Source: an uncultured Subdoligranulum sp.
GTDB taxonomy: Bacteria > Bacillota > Clostridia > Oscillospirales > Ruminococcaceae
NCBI GenBank assembly: GCA_945830575.1
Contig: CALZZE010000009.1
Coordinates: 1 to 64,000, forward strand
Length of the DNA stretch: 64,000 nt
Direction: 5' to 3'
Both the position numbers and the translations under genes were made by a program. Shown one piece after another: positions 38,771 through 48,356 of this stretch. The notes under the pieces were generated by a model. The model did no database searches, was not told the DNA's origin, and saw nothing but the letters and a program-made list of their open reading frames with translations. How positions within the stretch are numbered: the first letter of the stretch is position 1; the number at the start of each line of letters is the position of its first letter.

Positions 38771-40339
38771 ATGAAATTGGATTTGGCAACCTATTCCGCG
38801 GCGGAACGGGCGACCTTCACGCTGCGGGCGCTGTACGAGCAGGCGGGCTGGCGGAAATACCGCTGCTCTCGGTTTGAGGAATACGCGCTGTACCAGCAGT
38901 ACCAGCGGTTTCTGTCGGACGCGCAGGTGGTGACCTTCACCGATCTGGACGGCAAGCTGCGGGCCATCAAGCCGGACGTGACGCTGTCCATTGCGAAGAA
39001 CGCCCAGCCCGCGCCCGGCGAGTGCAAGCGCTATTATTATAATGAAGAGGTCTGCCGGCCCAGCCGGGAGAGCCACACCTTCCAGACCATCCACCAGATG
39101 GGTCTGGAGAGCATGGGCGCGGTGGATGACGCCGAGCAGGCGCAGGTGGTGCGGCTGGCGCTGCAAAGTCTGGCGGCGCTGGAGGTGCCCACCGTGCTGG
39201 AGGTCAGCCACATGGGCTACGTCACCGGTCTGCTGGACGCCATCGGTGCGCCGGCGTCCGTCCGCCCGGCGCTGTTGGAGCAGCTGCGGGACAAAAACCC
39301 CCACGGCCTGCACGCCGCCGCGCTGGCGGCGGGGCTCAGCCCGCAGGACGCCGCCGCACTGTGCGATCTGCTCTATCTGCATGGGCCGCTGGGGGCCACC
39401 ATCACGGCGGCCCGCGCCCATTGCCGCTGCGTCGCCCAGCGGGAGGCGCTGGAGGAACTGCAGGCGCTGCAGAACGCGCTGGCGGACACCGGCCGCGGCG
39501 TGCAGCTGGACCTGAGCATGTGCGATGAGCTGGACTACTACAACGGCCTTGTGTTCACCGGCTACGTGGCGGGCGTGCCCCGCGCTGTGCTGAAGGGCGG
39601 CCGGTACGATTACCTGATGCAGCGGTTCACCCCGGGTGCGCGGGCCATCGGCTTTGCGCTGTATCTGGACGAACTGGAGCGTCTGGAGGCCGCCCCCGCC
39701 GCCGAGACGGTGGACTGGCTGAACATCGCCCTGCCCAAGGGCCGCCTTGGCGACAAGGCCTACGCGCTGCTGGCCGGGGCGGGCTACCGGGCGGACGAGG
39801 ACTACAACGACACCCGCAAGCTGGTGGTGGAAAACGCCGCCGCCAAGGTGCGGTACTTCCTTGTGAAGCCCAGCGATGTGGCCATCTACGTGGAACACGG
39901 CGCGGCGGACATCGGTCTGGTGGGCAAGGACATTCTGGAGGAATCCGGCGCGGACGTGTATGAACTGCTGGACACCCGGATGGGCCGCTGCCGCATGTGC
40001 GTGGCGGGGCCGAAGAACTTCACCGACGACGAGAGCCGTGCGCTGCGGGTGGCCACCAAGTTCGTCAACATCGCCCGCGCCCACTACGAGAGCGTGGGCC
40101 GGGACATCGACATCATCAAGCTGAACGGTTCCATCGAGCTGGCGCCCATTCTGGGGCTGTCCGACGTCATCGTGGACATCGTGGAGACCGGCACCACACT
40201 GAAAGAAAACGACCTGACCGTGCTGGAGGAGTTCATGCCCATCTCGGCGCGGCTCATTGCCAACAAGGCCAGCTATAAATTCAAATACCGGCAGCTCACC
40301 CGGCTGCTGGACAAGATGCGGGAGGCGCTTGCAGAATGA
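38771..40339 (+). CDS. hisZG: fused ATP phosphoribosyltransferase regulatory + catalytic subunits (HisZ-HisG)
   Basis: HisS/HisZ-like N-term (RFEEYALYQQYQRFL...DLDGKLRAIKPDVTLSIAK) then short-form HisG (LNIALPKGRLGDKAYALLAGAGY ... VDIVETGTTLKEN). Confidence 0.92.
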   Translation: MKLDLATYSAAERATFTLRALYEQAGWRKYRCSRFEEYALYQQYQRFLSDAQVVTFTDLDGKLRAIKPDVTLSIAKNAQPAPGECKRYYYNEEVCRPSRESHTFQTIHQMGLESMGAVDDAEQAQVVRLALQSLAALEVPTVLEVSHMGYVTGLLDAIGAPASVRPALLEQLRDKNPHGLHAAALAAGLSPQDAAALCDLLYLHGPLGATITAARAHCRCVAQREALEELQALQNALADTGRGVQLDLSMCDELDYYNGLVFTGYVAGVPRAVLKGGRYDYLMQRFTPGARAIGFALYLDELERLEAAPAAETVDWLNIALPKGRLGDKAYALLAGAGYRADEDYNDTRKLVVENAAAKVRYFLVKPSDVAIYVEHGAADIGLVGKDILEESGADVYELLDTRMGRCRMCVAGPKNFTDDESRALRVATKFVNIARAHYESVGRDIDIIKLNGSIELAPILGLSDVIVDIVETGTTLKENDLTVLEEFMPISARLIANKASYKFKYRQLTRLLDKMREALAE

Positions 40340-41613
40340 TTCAGATTTATCAGTTTGACGCTTTGAAACCGGAGGAAATCCTCAACCGGGACATCCGCGC
40401 CGAGGCGGATGTGGAGGCCGCCGTGGACGCCATCATTGCGGATGTGCGCGCCCGCGGCGATGCGGCGCTGAAGGACTACGCCCTGAAATTTGACGGTGCG
40501 GCGCTGGAATCCGTGCAGGTGAGCCAGCAGGAAATTGACGAGGCCTTTGCCGCCTCCGACCCGGAATTCCTCAAAACGCTGGAAATGGCCGCCGCCAACA
40601 TCCGCGCCTTCCACGAGCAGCAGGTACATAAAAACTTCGTGATGAACGACACCCCCGGCATCGTGCTGGGCCAGAAATACACCCCCATCGAGCGGGCGGG
40701 CGTCTACGTGCCCGGCGGCACGGCGGCGTACCCCTCCACGGTGCTGATGGACGTCATCCCCGCCAAGGTGGCCGGCGTGAAGGAGCTGGTGATGACCACC
40801 CCGGCGGGCAAAGATGGTAAGGTGAACCCCTCCATTCTGGCGGCGGCGTCCATCGCGGGCATCGACAAGATTTTCAAGACCGGCGGTGCGCAGGCCGTGG
40901 CCGCGCTGGCCTACGGCACCGAGAGCGTGCCCGCCGTGGATAAAATTGTCGGCCCCGGCAACATTTACGTGGCCACCGCCAAGCGCAAGGTGTTCGGCAA
41001 GGTGGGCATCGACATGATCGCAGGCCCCTCGGAAATTCTGGTGCTGGCGGACGGCAGCTGCAACCCGGCGTGGGTGGCGGCGGACATGCTCAGCCAGGCG
41101 GAGCATGATCGGCTGGCCAGCCCGGTGCTTGTCACCGACAGTGAGGAACTGGCCAAAGCGGTGCAGGCCGAGCTGGAGGTGCAGATCCCCCAGCTGCCCC
41201 GGGCCGCCATCGCCCGGGAGAGCGTGGACACCAACGGCAAGATCATCGTCACCGATGACATGCACAAGGCCATCGACGCGGTGAACATCATCGCGCCGGA
41301 GCATCTGGAGATCTGTGTGGACGACCCCTTCTCGCTGCTGAATCAGGTGAAAAACGCGGGCAGCATCTTCCTTGGCAAAAATGTGCCGGAGGCGCTGGGT
41401 GACTACTTCGCCGGGCCCAACCACACGCTGCCCACCAGTGGCACGGCGCGGTTCTCCAGCCCGCTGGGCGTGGACGATTTCGTGAAAAAGTCCAGCTTTA
41501 TCTACTACACCCGGGACGCGCTGGGCAAGGTGCAGAGCCGCATTGCCGACTTTGCCGAGCATGAGGGCCTGCACGCCCACGCCAAGAGTGTGACCATCCG
41601 GTTTGAGGAGTGA
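40336..41613 (+). CDS. hisD: histidinol dehydrogenase
   Basis: ERAGVYVPGGTAAYPSTVLMDVIPAKVAGV; IAGPSEILVLAD. Confidence 0.96.
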   Translation: MIQIYQFDALKPEEILNRDIRAEADVEAAVDAIIADVRARGDAALKDYALKFDGAALESVQVSQQEIDEAFAASDPEFLKTLEMAAANIRAFHEQQVHKNFVMNDTPGIVLGQKYTPIERAGVYVPGGTAAYPSTVLMDVIPAKVAGVKELVMTTPAGKDGKVNPSILAAASIAGIDKIFKTGGAQAVAALAYGTESVPAVDKIVGPGNIYVATAKRKVFGKVGIDMIAGPSEILVLADGSCNPAWVAADMLSQAEHDRLASPVLVTDSEELAKAVQAELEVQIPQLPRAAIARESVDTNGKIIVTDDMHKAIDAVNIIAPEHLEICVDDPFSLLNQVKNAGSIFLGKNVPEALGDYFAGPNHTLPTSGTARFSSPLGVDDFVKKSSFIYYTRDALGKVQSRIADFAEHEGLHAHAKSVTIRFEE

Positions 41614-41619
41614 TGCGCC

Positions 41620-42684
41620 ATGAGCCGTTATTTTACCAGCACGCTGGCCACGCTGGAGCCCTACACCCCCGGCGAGCAGCTGAAAATTCCCAACCTTATT
41701 AAATTGAACGCCAACGAGAACCCCTACCCGCCCGCGCCCGGCGTGGCGGCGGCGGTGGCAGCGCAGGTGGACGGCCTGCGGCTGTACTCCGATCTCACCG
41801 AGGCTAAGTTGTGCGCGGCCATTGCGAAACAGTGCGGCGTGCGCCCCGAAAACGTGCTGTGCGGCAACGGCAGCGATGAAAACCTGTTGCTGGCCATCCG
41901 CGCCTTCTGCGATGGGGAGCATCCGCTGGCCTACGCGGACATCACCTACAGCTTTTACCCGGTGCTGTGCGACCTTTTGCACGTGCCGTCGAAGATTCTT
42001 CCGCTGGAAGCGGATTTCTCCATCGACCTGACGAAGTATTACGGCCTCAGGGGCTGCACCATCGTCATCGCCAACCCGAACGCCCCCACCAGTCTGGCCC
42101 GCAGCGCGGCAGAGCTGGAGGAGGTCATCCGCCGCAACCCGGACAGCATCGTCATCATCGACGAGGCCTATGTGGATTTCGCCCCGGCGGGTACCAGCTG
42201 CGTGCCGCTGGTGGAAAAATACCCCAACCTCATCGTGACCCAGACCTTCTCCAAGTCCCGCAATCTGGCAGGGGCGCGGCTGGGCTTTGCCATCGCGGAC
42301 CCGGCGCTCATCGCGGATATGAACCGGGTGAAATTCAGCTACAGCCCCTACAACATCAACTCTCTGTCCGAGGCCGCCGGCGCGGCAGCCATGGAGGATA
42401 CGGCGTATTTCACAAAAACCATCTCGAAAATTTGTGAGACCCGCCAGCACACCGCCGCCCGCCTGCGGGATATGGGCTTCACCGTGCTGGATTCCGCCAC
42501 CAACTTCCTGTTCGCCACCACCGACCGCATGCCCTGCGCGGACATTTTCCGCCGCCTGCGGGAGCGGGGCATCCTCATCCGGTATTTCAGCGCGCCGCGC
42601 ATCGACAACTGGCTGCGCATCACCATTGGCACGCCGGAGCAGATGCAGGCCCTGCTGGCGGCCATCGGGGAAATTTTAGAATAA
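41620..42684 (+). CDS. hisC: histidinol-phosphate aminotransferase
   Basis: KLNANENPYPP; NPNAPTS; TFSKSRNLAGARLGFAI. Confidence 0.95.
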   Translation: MSRYFTSTLATLEPYTPGEQLKIPNLIKLNANENPYPPAPGVAAAVAAQVDGLRLYSDLTEAKLCAAIAKQCGVRPENVLCGNGSDENLLLAIRAFCDGEHPLAYADITYSFYPVLCDLLHVPSKILPLEADFSIDLTKYYGLRGCTIVIANPNAPTSLARSAAELEEVIRRNPDSIVIIDEAYVDFAPAGTSCVPLVEKYPNLIVTQTFSKSRNLAGARLGFAIADPALIADMNRVKFSYSPYNINSLSEAAGAAAMEDTAYFTKTISKICETRQHTAARLRDMGFTVLDSATNFLFATTDRMPCADIFRRLRERGILIRYFSAPRIDNWLRITIGTPEQMQALLAAIGEILE

Positions 42685-42696
42685 GGGGGGACCTGT

Positions 42697-43308
42697 ATGA
42701 TCGCCATTGTGGATTACGGCGTGGGCAATCTGTTCAGCCTGGCATCCAGCGTCAAAAGCCTTGGTCTGGAAGTGATCATCACCCGCGACGCGGCGGAGCT
42801 GCGGGCGGCGGACCATATCCTGCTGCCCGGCGTGGGGGCCTTTGCCGACGCCATGGACAAGCTCACCGCCACCGGGCTGGTGCCGGTGCTGAAAGAAGAG
42901 ACCCGGCACACCCCGCTGCTGGGCATCTGCCTTGGCATGCAGCTGCTGTTTGACAAAAGCTACGAATTCGGGGAGCATGAGGGCCTTGGCCTCATTCCCG
43001 GTCAGGTCTGCCCGCTGGCGGAGGATTTGACCGACCCGGCGTTGAAGGTACCCCACATCGGCTGGAACGCGCTGGACATCACCCGCCCCGATGACCCGCT
43101 GTTCAGGTACGTGCAAAACGGCGAGTACGTCTATTACGTGCACAGTTTTTACGCAAAGGACTGCGCGGCCTCCACGCTGGCCACCAGCGAGTACAGCATC
43201 CCCGTCACGGGGGCGGTGCGGCAGGGGCTGGTGTACGGCACCCAGTTCCACCCGGAAAAATCCGGCGATACCGGGCTGCGTCTGCTGAAGGCCTTCGCGG
43301 AATTGTGA
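42697..43308 (+). CDS. hisH: imidazole glycerol phosphate synthase subunit HisH
   Basis: DYGVGNLFSLASSVK; LLGICLGMQLLFD; GTQFHPEKSG. Confidence 0.95.
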   Translation: MIAIVDYGVGNLFSLASSVKSLGLEVIITRDAAELRAADHILLPGVGAFADAMDKLTATGLVPVLKEETRHTPLLGICLGMQLLFDKSYEFGEHEGLGLIPGQVCPLAEDLTDPALKVPHIGWNALDITRPDDPLFRYVQNGEYVYYVHSFYAKDCAASTLATSEYSIPVTGAVRQGLVYGTQFHPEKSGDTGLRLLKAFAEL

Positions 43309-43324
43309 GAAAAGGAGCGTAGCT

Positions 43325-44041
43325 ATGGATTTATTTCCTGCCATCGACCTGCGCGGCGGCAAGGCCGTGCGGCTGTATCAGGGCGATTATGACCAGATGA
43401 CCGTCTACAATGCTGACCCGGCGGCGCAGGCCCGCGCCTTTGTGGAGGCCGGGGCAAAATTCCTGCATGTGGTCGATCTGGACGGCGCCAAGGACGACAC
43501 CACCGCCAACATGGACACCATCGCCGCCATCGCCAGACAGGGCGGGCTGTACATCGAGGTGGGCGGCGGCATCCGGGACGAGGAGCGCATCCGCCGCTAT
43601 CTGGATTTGGGGGTCAACCGCTGCATCCTTGGCACCGTGGCCGTCAAAAACTTTGCGTTTGCGGCGGACATGGCGCAGAAATACGGCGATAAAATTGCCG
43701 TGGGCGTGGATATGAAGGACGGCTTTGTGGCCGTCAACGGCTGGAAGGAAGTCACCCCCGAGCCGGGCGTGGCCTTCTGCCGCCGCTGCGCTGCCGCGGG
43801 GGTGCGGGCGGTCATCGCCACCGACATCTCCCGGGACGGCACGCTGCAGGGCACCAACATGGAGCTGTACCGGGAGCTGCTCACCATTCCCGGTCTGCGC
43901 GTCACCGCGTCGGGGGGCATCGCCGCCATGGCCGAGCTGGAAACGCTGCAAACCATGGGCTGCCACGCGGCCATTCTCGGCAAATCCATCTACACCGGGG
44001 CCATCGACCTGGCCGAAGCTGTGAGGAGGGTTCAGGCATGA
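43325..44041 (+). CDS. hisA: HisA isomerase
   Basis: LFPAIDLRGGKAVRLYQGDYDQMTVY; IEVGGGIRDEE. Confidence 0.95.
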   Translation: MDLFPAIDLRGGKAVRLYQGDYDQMTVYNADPAAQARAFVEAGAKFLHVVDLDGAKDDTTANMDTIAAIARQGGLYIEVGGGIRDEERIRRYLDLGVNRCILGTVAVKNFAFAADMAQKYGDKIAVGVDMKDGFVAVNGWKEVTPEPGVAFCRRCAAAGVRAVIATDISRDGTLQGTNMELYRELLTIPGLRVTASGGIAAMAELETLQTMGCHAAILGKSIYTGAIDLAEAVRRVQA

Positions 44042-44796
44042 TCACCAAACGCATCATTCCCTGTCTGGATGTAAAAAACGGCCGGGTGGTCAAGGGCGTC
44101 AACTTTGAAGGGTTACAGGACATGGCTGACCCGGTGGAAATGGCCCGCTGGTACAACGAATCCGGCGCGGATGAGCTGGTGTTTTACGACATCACCGCCA
44201 GCGTGGAGGACCGCGGCCTGTTCACCGACATTCTGCGTCAGGTAGCGTCACAAATCTTCATTCCGCTCACGGTGGGCGGCGGCATCGGCACGCTGGAGGA
44301 CTTTGACCGGGTGCTGAAATGCGGCGCCGACAAGGTCAGCGTCAATTCGGGAGCCATCCGCAATCCCGGCATCATCAGTGCGGCGGCGCAGAAATACGGC
44401 AGTCAGTGCGTGGTGCTGTCCGCGGATATCAAGCGTGTGGACGGCAAATTCATGCTGTTCGCCAAGGGCGGCCGGGAAAACACCGGCATCGAGGCGCTGG
44501 ACTGGCTGGCCAAAGGTGTGCAGAACGGCGCGGGGGAGCTGGTGGTCAATTCCATCGACACCGACGGCGTGAAACAGGGCTTTGACCTGGAACTGCTGGA
44601 CGCGGTGGCCGCCCGCTGCGCGGTGCCCATCATTGCGTCGGGCGGCGCGGGCTGCATGGAGGATTTTAAGGAGCTGTTTTTGAACCATCCCGCCGTGGAC
44701 GCGGGGCTGGCCGCCAGCATTTTCCACACCCGGCAGGTGGACATCCGGGACCTGAAACGCTTTCTGCGCCAAAACGGGGTGGAAATGCGCATTTGA
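44038..44796 (+). CDS. hisF: imidazole glycerol phosphate synthase subunit HisF
   Basis: TKRIIPCLDVKNGRVVKGVNFEGL; PLTVGGGIGTLED. Confidence 0.96.
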   Translation: MITKRIIPCLDVKNGRVVKGVNFEGLQDMADPVEMARWYNESGADELVFYDITASVEDRGLFTDILRQVASQIFIPLTVGGGIGTLEDFDRVLKCGADKVSVNSGAIRNPGIISAAAQKYGSQCVVLSADIKRVDGKFMLFAKGGRENTGIEALDWLAKGVQNGAGELVVNSIDTDGVKQGFDLELLDAVAARCAVPIIASGGAGCMEDFKELFLNHPAVDAGLAASIFHTRQVDIRDLKRFLRQNGVEMRI

Positions 44797-44859
44797 CTCT
44801 TGCCAAAACCGCAAAAAAACGGTACACTAAATATAGAACACTTTGAGAGGGACACCATC

Positions 44860-45507
44860 ATGCAGTACGAGCAGACACTGAAATTTGACGAAAACGGCCT
44901 CATTCCCGCCATCGTGCAGGACCACTACACCAAAGAGGTGCTGACGCTGGCCTACATGAACGCCGAGACGCTGGCGCTCACCATCGCGGAGGGGCGCACC
45001 GTGTTCTGGTCCCGCAGCCGTCAGGAGATCTGGCGCAAGGGCGAGACCTCCGGCAACGTACAGCGGGTGGTGTCCATCACGGCGGACTGCGACAAGGACG
45101 CGCTGGTGGTGGACGTCATCAAGGACGGCCCCGCCTGCCATACCGGCGCGGAAAGCTGCTTTTTTGAGCCTGTCTACGTGTCGGAGGAGCTGAAGCAGTT
45201 CACCTGGCAGGGGCTGTACCGGCTCATCGAGGGCCGCAAGACCGACCCGCAGGAGGGCAGCTACACCACCTATCTGTTCAACAAGGGCCTGGAAAAGATT
45301 TTGAAAAAGGTGGGCGAGGAATCCACCGAGGTCATCATCGCAGGCTGCAAGCGGGACAAGGAGGAGACCGTCTACGAGATCAGCGATCTGGCCTACCATG
45401 TGATGGTGCTCATGATCGAGCTGGGCATTTCCCTGGAGGATATCACCCGCGAACTGGAAAAACGGCATGTCATCGACCATAAAGTCAAGCAGGAGAGGAT
45501 GCAATGA
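44860..45507 (+). CDS. hisIE: bifunctional HisI/HisE
   Basis: [44 protein letters not shown]. Confidence 0.95.
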   Translation: MQYEQTLKFDENGLIPAIVQDHYTKEVLTLAYMNAETLALTIAEGRTVFWSRSRQEIWRKGETSGNVQRVVSITADCDKDALVVDVIKDGPACHTGAESCFFEPVYVSEELKQFTWQGLYRLIEGRKTDPQEGSYTTYLFNKGLEKILKKVGEESTEVIIAGCKRDKEETVYEISDLAYHVMVLMIELGISLEDITRELEKRHVIDHKVKQERMQ

Positions 45508-46334
45508 TGGCAAAGGAATACCTGTTGAGTTCGGTACACACCCACACCAAGCTGTGTGACGGCAAGAACACCCCCGAGGAGATGGCCGTGACCGCATGGC
45601 GGGGCGGACTGCGCACGCTGGGCTTTACCGGCCACAGCAACACCCCCTTCGATCTGGAATACTGCATGACCCGGAGCCGCACCGCGCTGTACAAGGCGCA
45701 GGTGGCCAAGCTGAAGGAGCGCTACTCCGGCAAGCTGGACATTCTGTGCGGCATCGAGTGGGATCTGTTCAGCGACGACGACCCCGCCGCTTACGATTAC
45801 TGGATCGGCAGCACCCATTATCTGCGCGGCCCCAAAACCGGCAAATATTATGAGATCGACTGGCGGGAGAGCGATCTGGCCGCCTGCATCCGGGACGATT
45901 TTGACGGGGACGGTCTGGCCGCCGTGGAGGCGTACTTCGCCAACGTGGCGGCGCTGGCCGCCAAAAAGCCCACCATTCTGGGACATTTTGACCTCATCAA
46001 AAAAATCAACGGGGACGGCAAATTCTTTGACGAGCACGCTCCCCGCTACCGTGCCGCCGCCGATGCGGCGCTGATGGCCGCCGCCCGCAACCGCTGTGTG
46101 CTGGAGGTGAACACCGGCGCGGTGTACCGTGGCTTCCGGCAGGATTACTTCCCCGGTGATGAGCTGCTGAAGGAGTGGCTGCCGCTGTCCGGCAATGTGG
46201 TCCTTACCGCCGACGCCCACAGCGACAAGGCGCTGACCTTCGGCTTTGAGCAGGCCGCCGCCCACCTGAAGGAGCTGGGCTACACCAAGGTGCAGGTGCT
46301 CACCAAAACCGGCTTTGTGCCCTGCGAACTGTGA
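45504..46334 (+). CDS. PHP-type histidinol-phosphatase
   Basis: [39 protein letters not shown]. Confidence 0.88.
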   Translation: MMAKEYLLSSVHTHTKLCDGKNTPEEMAVTAWRGGLRTLGFTGHSNTPFDLEYCMTRSRTALYKAQVAKLKERYSGKLDILCGIEWDLFSDDDPAAYDYWIGSTHYLRGPKTGKYYEIDWRESDLAACIRDDFDGDGLAAVEAYFANVAALAAKKPTILGHFDLIKKINGDGKFFDEHAPRYRAAADAALMAAARNRCVLEVNTGAVYRGFRQDYFPGDELLKEWLPLSGNVVLTADAHSDKALTFGFEQAAAHLKELGYTKVQVLTKTGFVPCEL

Positions 46335-46345
46335 CGACTGTGCAT

Positions 46346-46372
46346 TCCCCGAACTTTTCGGGGGATTTTTTT
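46346..46372 (+). terminator. intrinsic terminator
   Basis: CCCCGAACTTTTCGGGGGATTTTTTT. Confidence 0.85.
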
Positions 46373-46380
46373 GGAAAAAG

Positions 46381-46409
46381 TGAAACAAAAGCTGCCTCTG
46401 CCGCGTATA
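46381..46409 (+). promoter_or_regulatory. ECF-sigma-like promoter candidate upstream of lipoprotein
   Basis: TGAAAC - 17 nt - CGTATA; related element at 47167-47195. Confidence 0.5.
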
Positions 46410-46460
46410 TAAGAGTGTGAGGGGCAAAAAAAGACGCTCCCGCAAAAGGAGAAATAAAAT

Positions 46461-46961
46461 ATGAAACGAGTTTATAAAATCGCCGCGGCGGTGCTGGCCG
46501 CCGGATTGCTGCTGCTGGCCGTTGGCTGTTCCAAACAGGAGCCTGCCGCAGAGCAGCAGATCGCCAACCCGGTCACGGAGCAGCAAAGCCTTGACGAGGT
46601 GAACAAAGCCGCCGGTACCCATCTGGTGCGGGCCGAGGGCGCGGCCGACGAGAAGTTCTCCACCATCAGTGGCGACCCGGTGGTGGCCCAGTACCAGTTC
46701 ACGCTGGACGGACAGGAATACACCTTCCGCGCCGCCAAAACCACGCAGGACATTTCCGGCGTGTGGGAGGAGGGCAAAACGCTGGGAGACCGGGCGGACG
46801 AATTGTCCGGCTCCGGCAGCGTCTTTGTCATGGCGGGGGAGGACTTCCACTGGGCGCGCTGGTTTGACGGCGAGGTGCAGTATTCCCTGTACACCGGCGA
46901 AATGGACGCCAACGCCTTCGCGGATGTGGAGCTGGCGCTGCACACCGCAAGCATGCAATAA
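46461..46961 (+). CDS. lipoprotein, hypothetical
   Basis: signal peptide with LLAVGC lipobox. Confidence 0.75.
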   Translation: MKRVYKIAAAVLAAGLLLLAVGCSKQEPAAEQQIANPVTEQQSLDEVNKAAGTHLVRAEGAADEKFSTISGDPVVAQYQFTLDGQEYTFRAAKTTQDISGVWEEGKTLGDRADELSGSGSVFVMAGEDFHWARWFDGEVQYSLYTGEMDANAFADVELALHTASMQ

Positions 46962-46965
46962 ACAA

Positions 46966-47126
46966 AAAGGCCAATCTTTATGAGAAACCTTGCCATTATT
47001 CGTAGGGGCGAGGCATGCCTCGCCCGCGAAAGGTGGCCTTACAACGATGTTTCTTGTTTGGCAGCGTACTGCGGGGCGTCGAGGACACCGCCCCCTACAA
47101 ACGCAAATATAGGTTTTTCGACAAGC
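46966..47126. repeat. ~160-bp MITE-like repeat, copy 1
   Basis: Imperfect inverted match to 48142-48310. Confidence 0.8.
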
Positions 47127-47131
47127 TGTAT

Positions 47132-47160
47132 CCCCCGAAATTTTCGGGGGATTTTTTTTA
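47132..47160 (+). terminator. intrinsic terminator
   Basis: CCCCCGAAATTTTCGGGGGATTTTTTTT. Confidence 0.85.
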
Positions 47161-47262
47161 AAAAAATGCAAAAAAGCCGGTCTCTGCCGCGTATAGAAGA
47201 GTGTGGGGGAGAAAATGCTCCCGAAAAATTGGATTGTGATAATGAAAGGAGTGTAAAGACTT

Positions 47263-48093
47263 ATGAGCGAAAAAAATGTACAGCGAAATGAACGAAAAAG
47301 GTGCAATCGACAAAGGACGATAGATAAAATTATCGTTCCAATTCTTTTTGTGGCTGCGTTTATAGTTTCCATTCATTTCCTTTTCGGCAGAAATAATTCC
47401 CTAAGCAGAGTAATTGTTAATTCTGCTGACGATCAAAAGAATCCAACAATCAGCAGCATTGAGCCAGAGAAAAACGATAACCTACAATCTTTAAATGCAG
47501 GTACGAATTGGAATTTGACATTAGTGAATAAATGGAATCCACTTCCTGAAAACTATGAAATAACTCTTGTTGAAGTGCCCGGTGGAGAAAAAGTGGATAA
47601 ACAAATTTACGAACCACTCATGGAAATGCTGAAGGCGGCTAAAGAACATAACAAAGGTCAACTTCCGAAAGTTGTATCCGGCTTCCGAACACAAGAAAAA
47701 CAACAAGAATTATTTGACGAAAAAATCGAGGAGTTTAAGAAACAAGGATATTCGGATGATGAAGCTTTTGAACAGGCCACTTTGTGGGTTTCTGTACCTG
47801 GATATAGCGAACATCAATTAGGGTTTGCAGTAGATATTAATGGAGTCACTTATGATTTATATATGTGGCTTCAAGAAAACAGTTACAAATATGGATTTAT
47901 TTTTCGATACCCTGCTGGAAAGAGTGATATTACCGGCGTAACAGAAGAAGTATGGCATTATCGCTATGTAGGTGTTGATGCCGCAACAGAAATATATGAA
48001 CAGGGTCTTTGCTTAGAAGAATATCTCGATGGTAAATCCAAATTGGAGGGGAGGACCCGCAAAGCGGAGGACCCTGCCCCTCTACAAGCATAA
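47263..48093 (+). CDS. membrane-anchored D-Ala-D-Ala carboxypeptidase (VanY-like)
   Basis: VVSGFRTQEKQQELF; PGYSEHQLGFAVDI; EEVWHYRYVG. Confidence 0.9.
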   Translation: MSEKNVQRNERKRCNRQRTIDKIIVPILFVAAFIVSIHFLFGRNNSLSRVIVNSADDQKNPTISSIEPEKNDNLQSLNAGTNWNLTLVNKWNPLPENYEITLVEVPGGEKVDKQIYEPLMEMLKAAKEHNKGQLPKVVSGFRTQEKQQELFDEKIEEFKKQGYSDDEAFEQATLWVSVPGYSEHQLGFAVDINGVTYDLYMWLQENSYKYGFIFRYPAGKSDITGVTEEVWHYRYVGVDAATEIYEQGLCLEEYLDGKSKLEGRTRKAEDPAPLQA

Positions 48094-48114
48094 ATTGATG
48101 CCTTCCGACACGCG

Positions 48115-48140
48115 GACCGGCGCCCTGCGGGGCGCCGGTC
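48115..48140. repeat. 26-nt hairpin repeat, copy 1
   Basis: GACCGGCGCCCTGCGGGGCGCCGGTC. Confidence 0.95.
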
Positions 48141-48141
48141 G

Positions 48142-48310
48142 CAGCTTGTCGAAAAAACTCAATTTGCGTTTGTAGGGGGCGGCGTCCTCGACGCCCCGTG
48201 ATGCGTTGCCAAGCAAGAAACATCGTTGTAAGGGCATCTTTTGCGGGCGGGACATGTCCCGCCCCTACGAATGATGGAAAGTTTTCTCGTGATGATTGAC
48301 CTTTTTTGAC
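48142..48310. repeat. ~170-bp MITE-like repeat, copy 2 (inverted)
   Basis: AGCTTGTCGAAAAA...TTTGCGTTTGTAGGGGGCGG.GTCCTCGACGCCCCG...AAGAAACATCGTTGTAAGG...CCCCTACGAAT.ATGG. Confidence 0.8.
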
Positions 48311-48317
48311 AGTCTGG

Positions 48318-48343
48318 GACCGGCGCCCTGCGGGGCGCCGGTC
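48318..48343. repeat. 26-nt hairpin repeat, copy 2
   Basis: GACCGGCGCCCTGCGGGGCGCCGGTC. Confidence 0.95.
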
Positions 48344-48356
48344 GTTCTGTGTGAAT

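Noticed and set aside
40273-42450. 725-aa minus-strand ORF opposite hisD/hisC
   Set aside because: Shadow ORF with H/G/R-rich composition; genuine enzymes on the plus strand.
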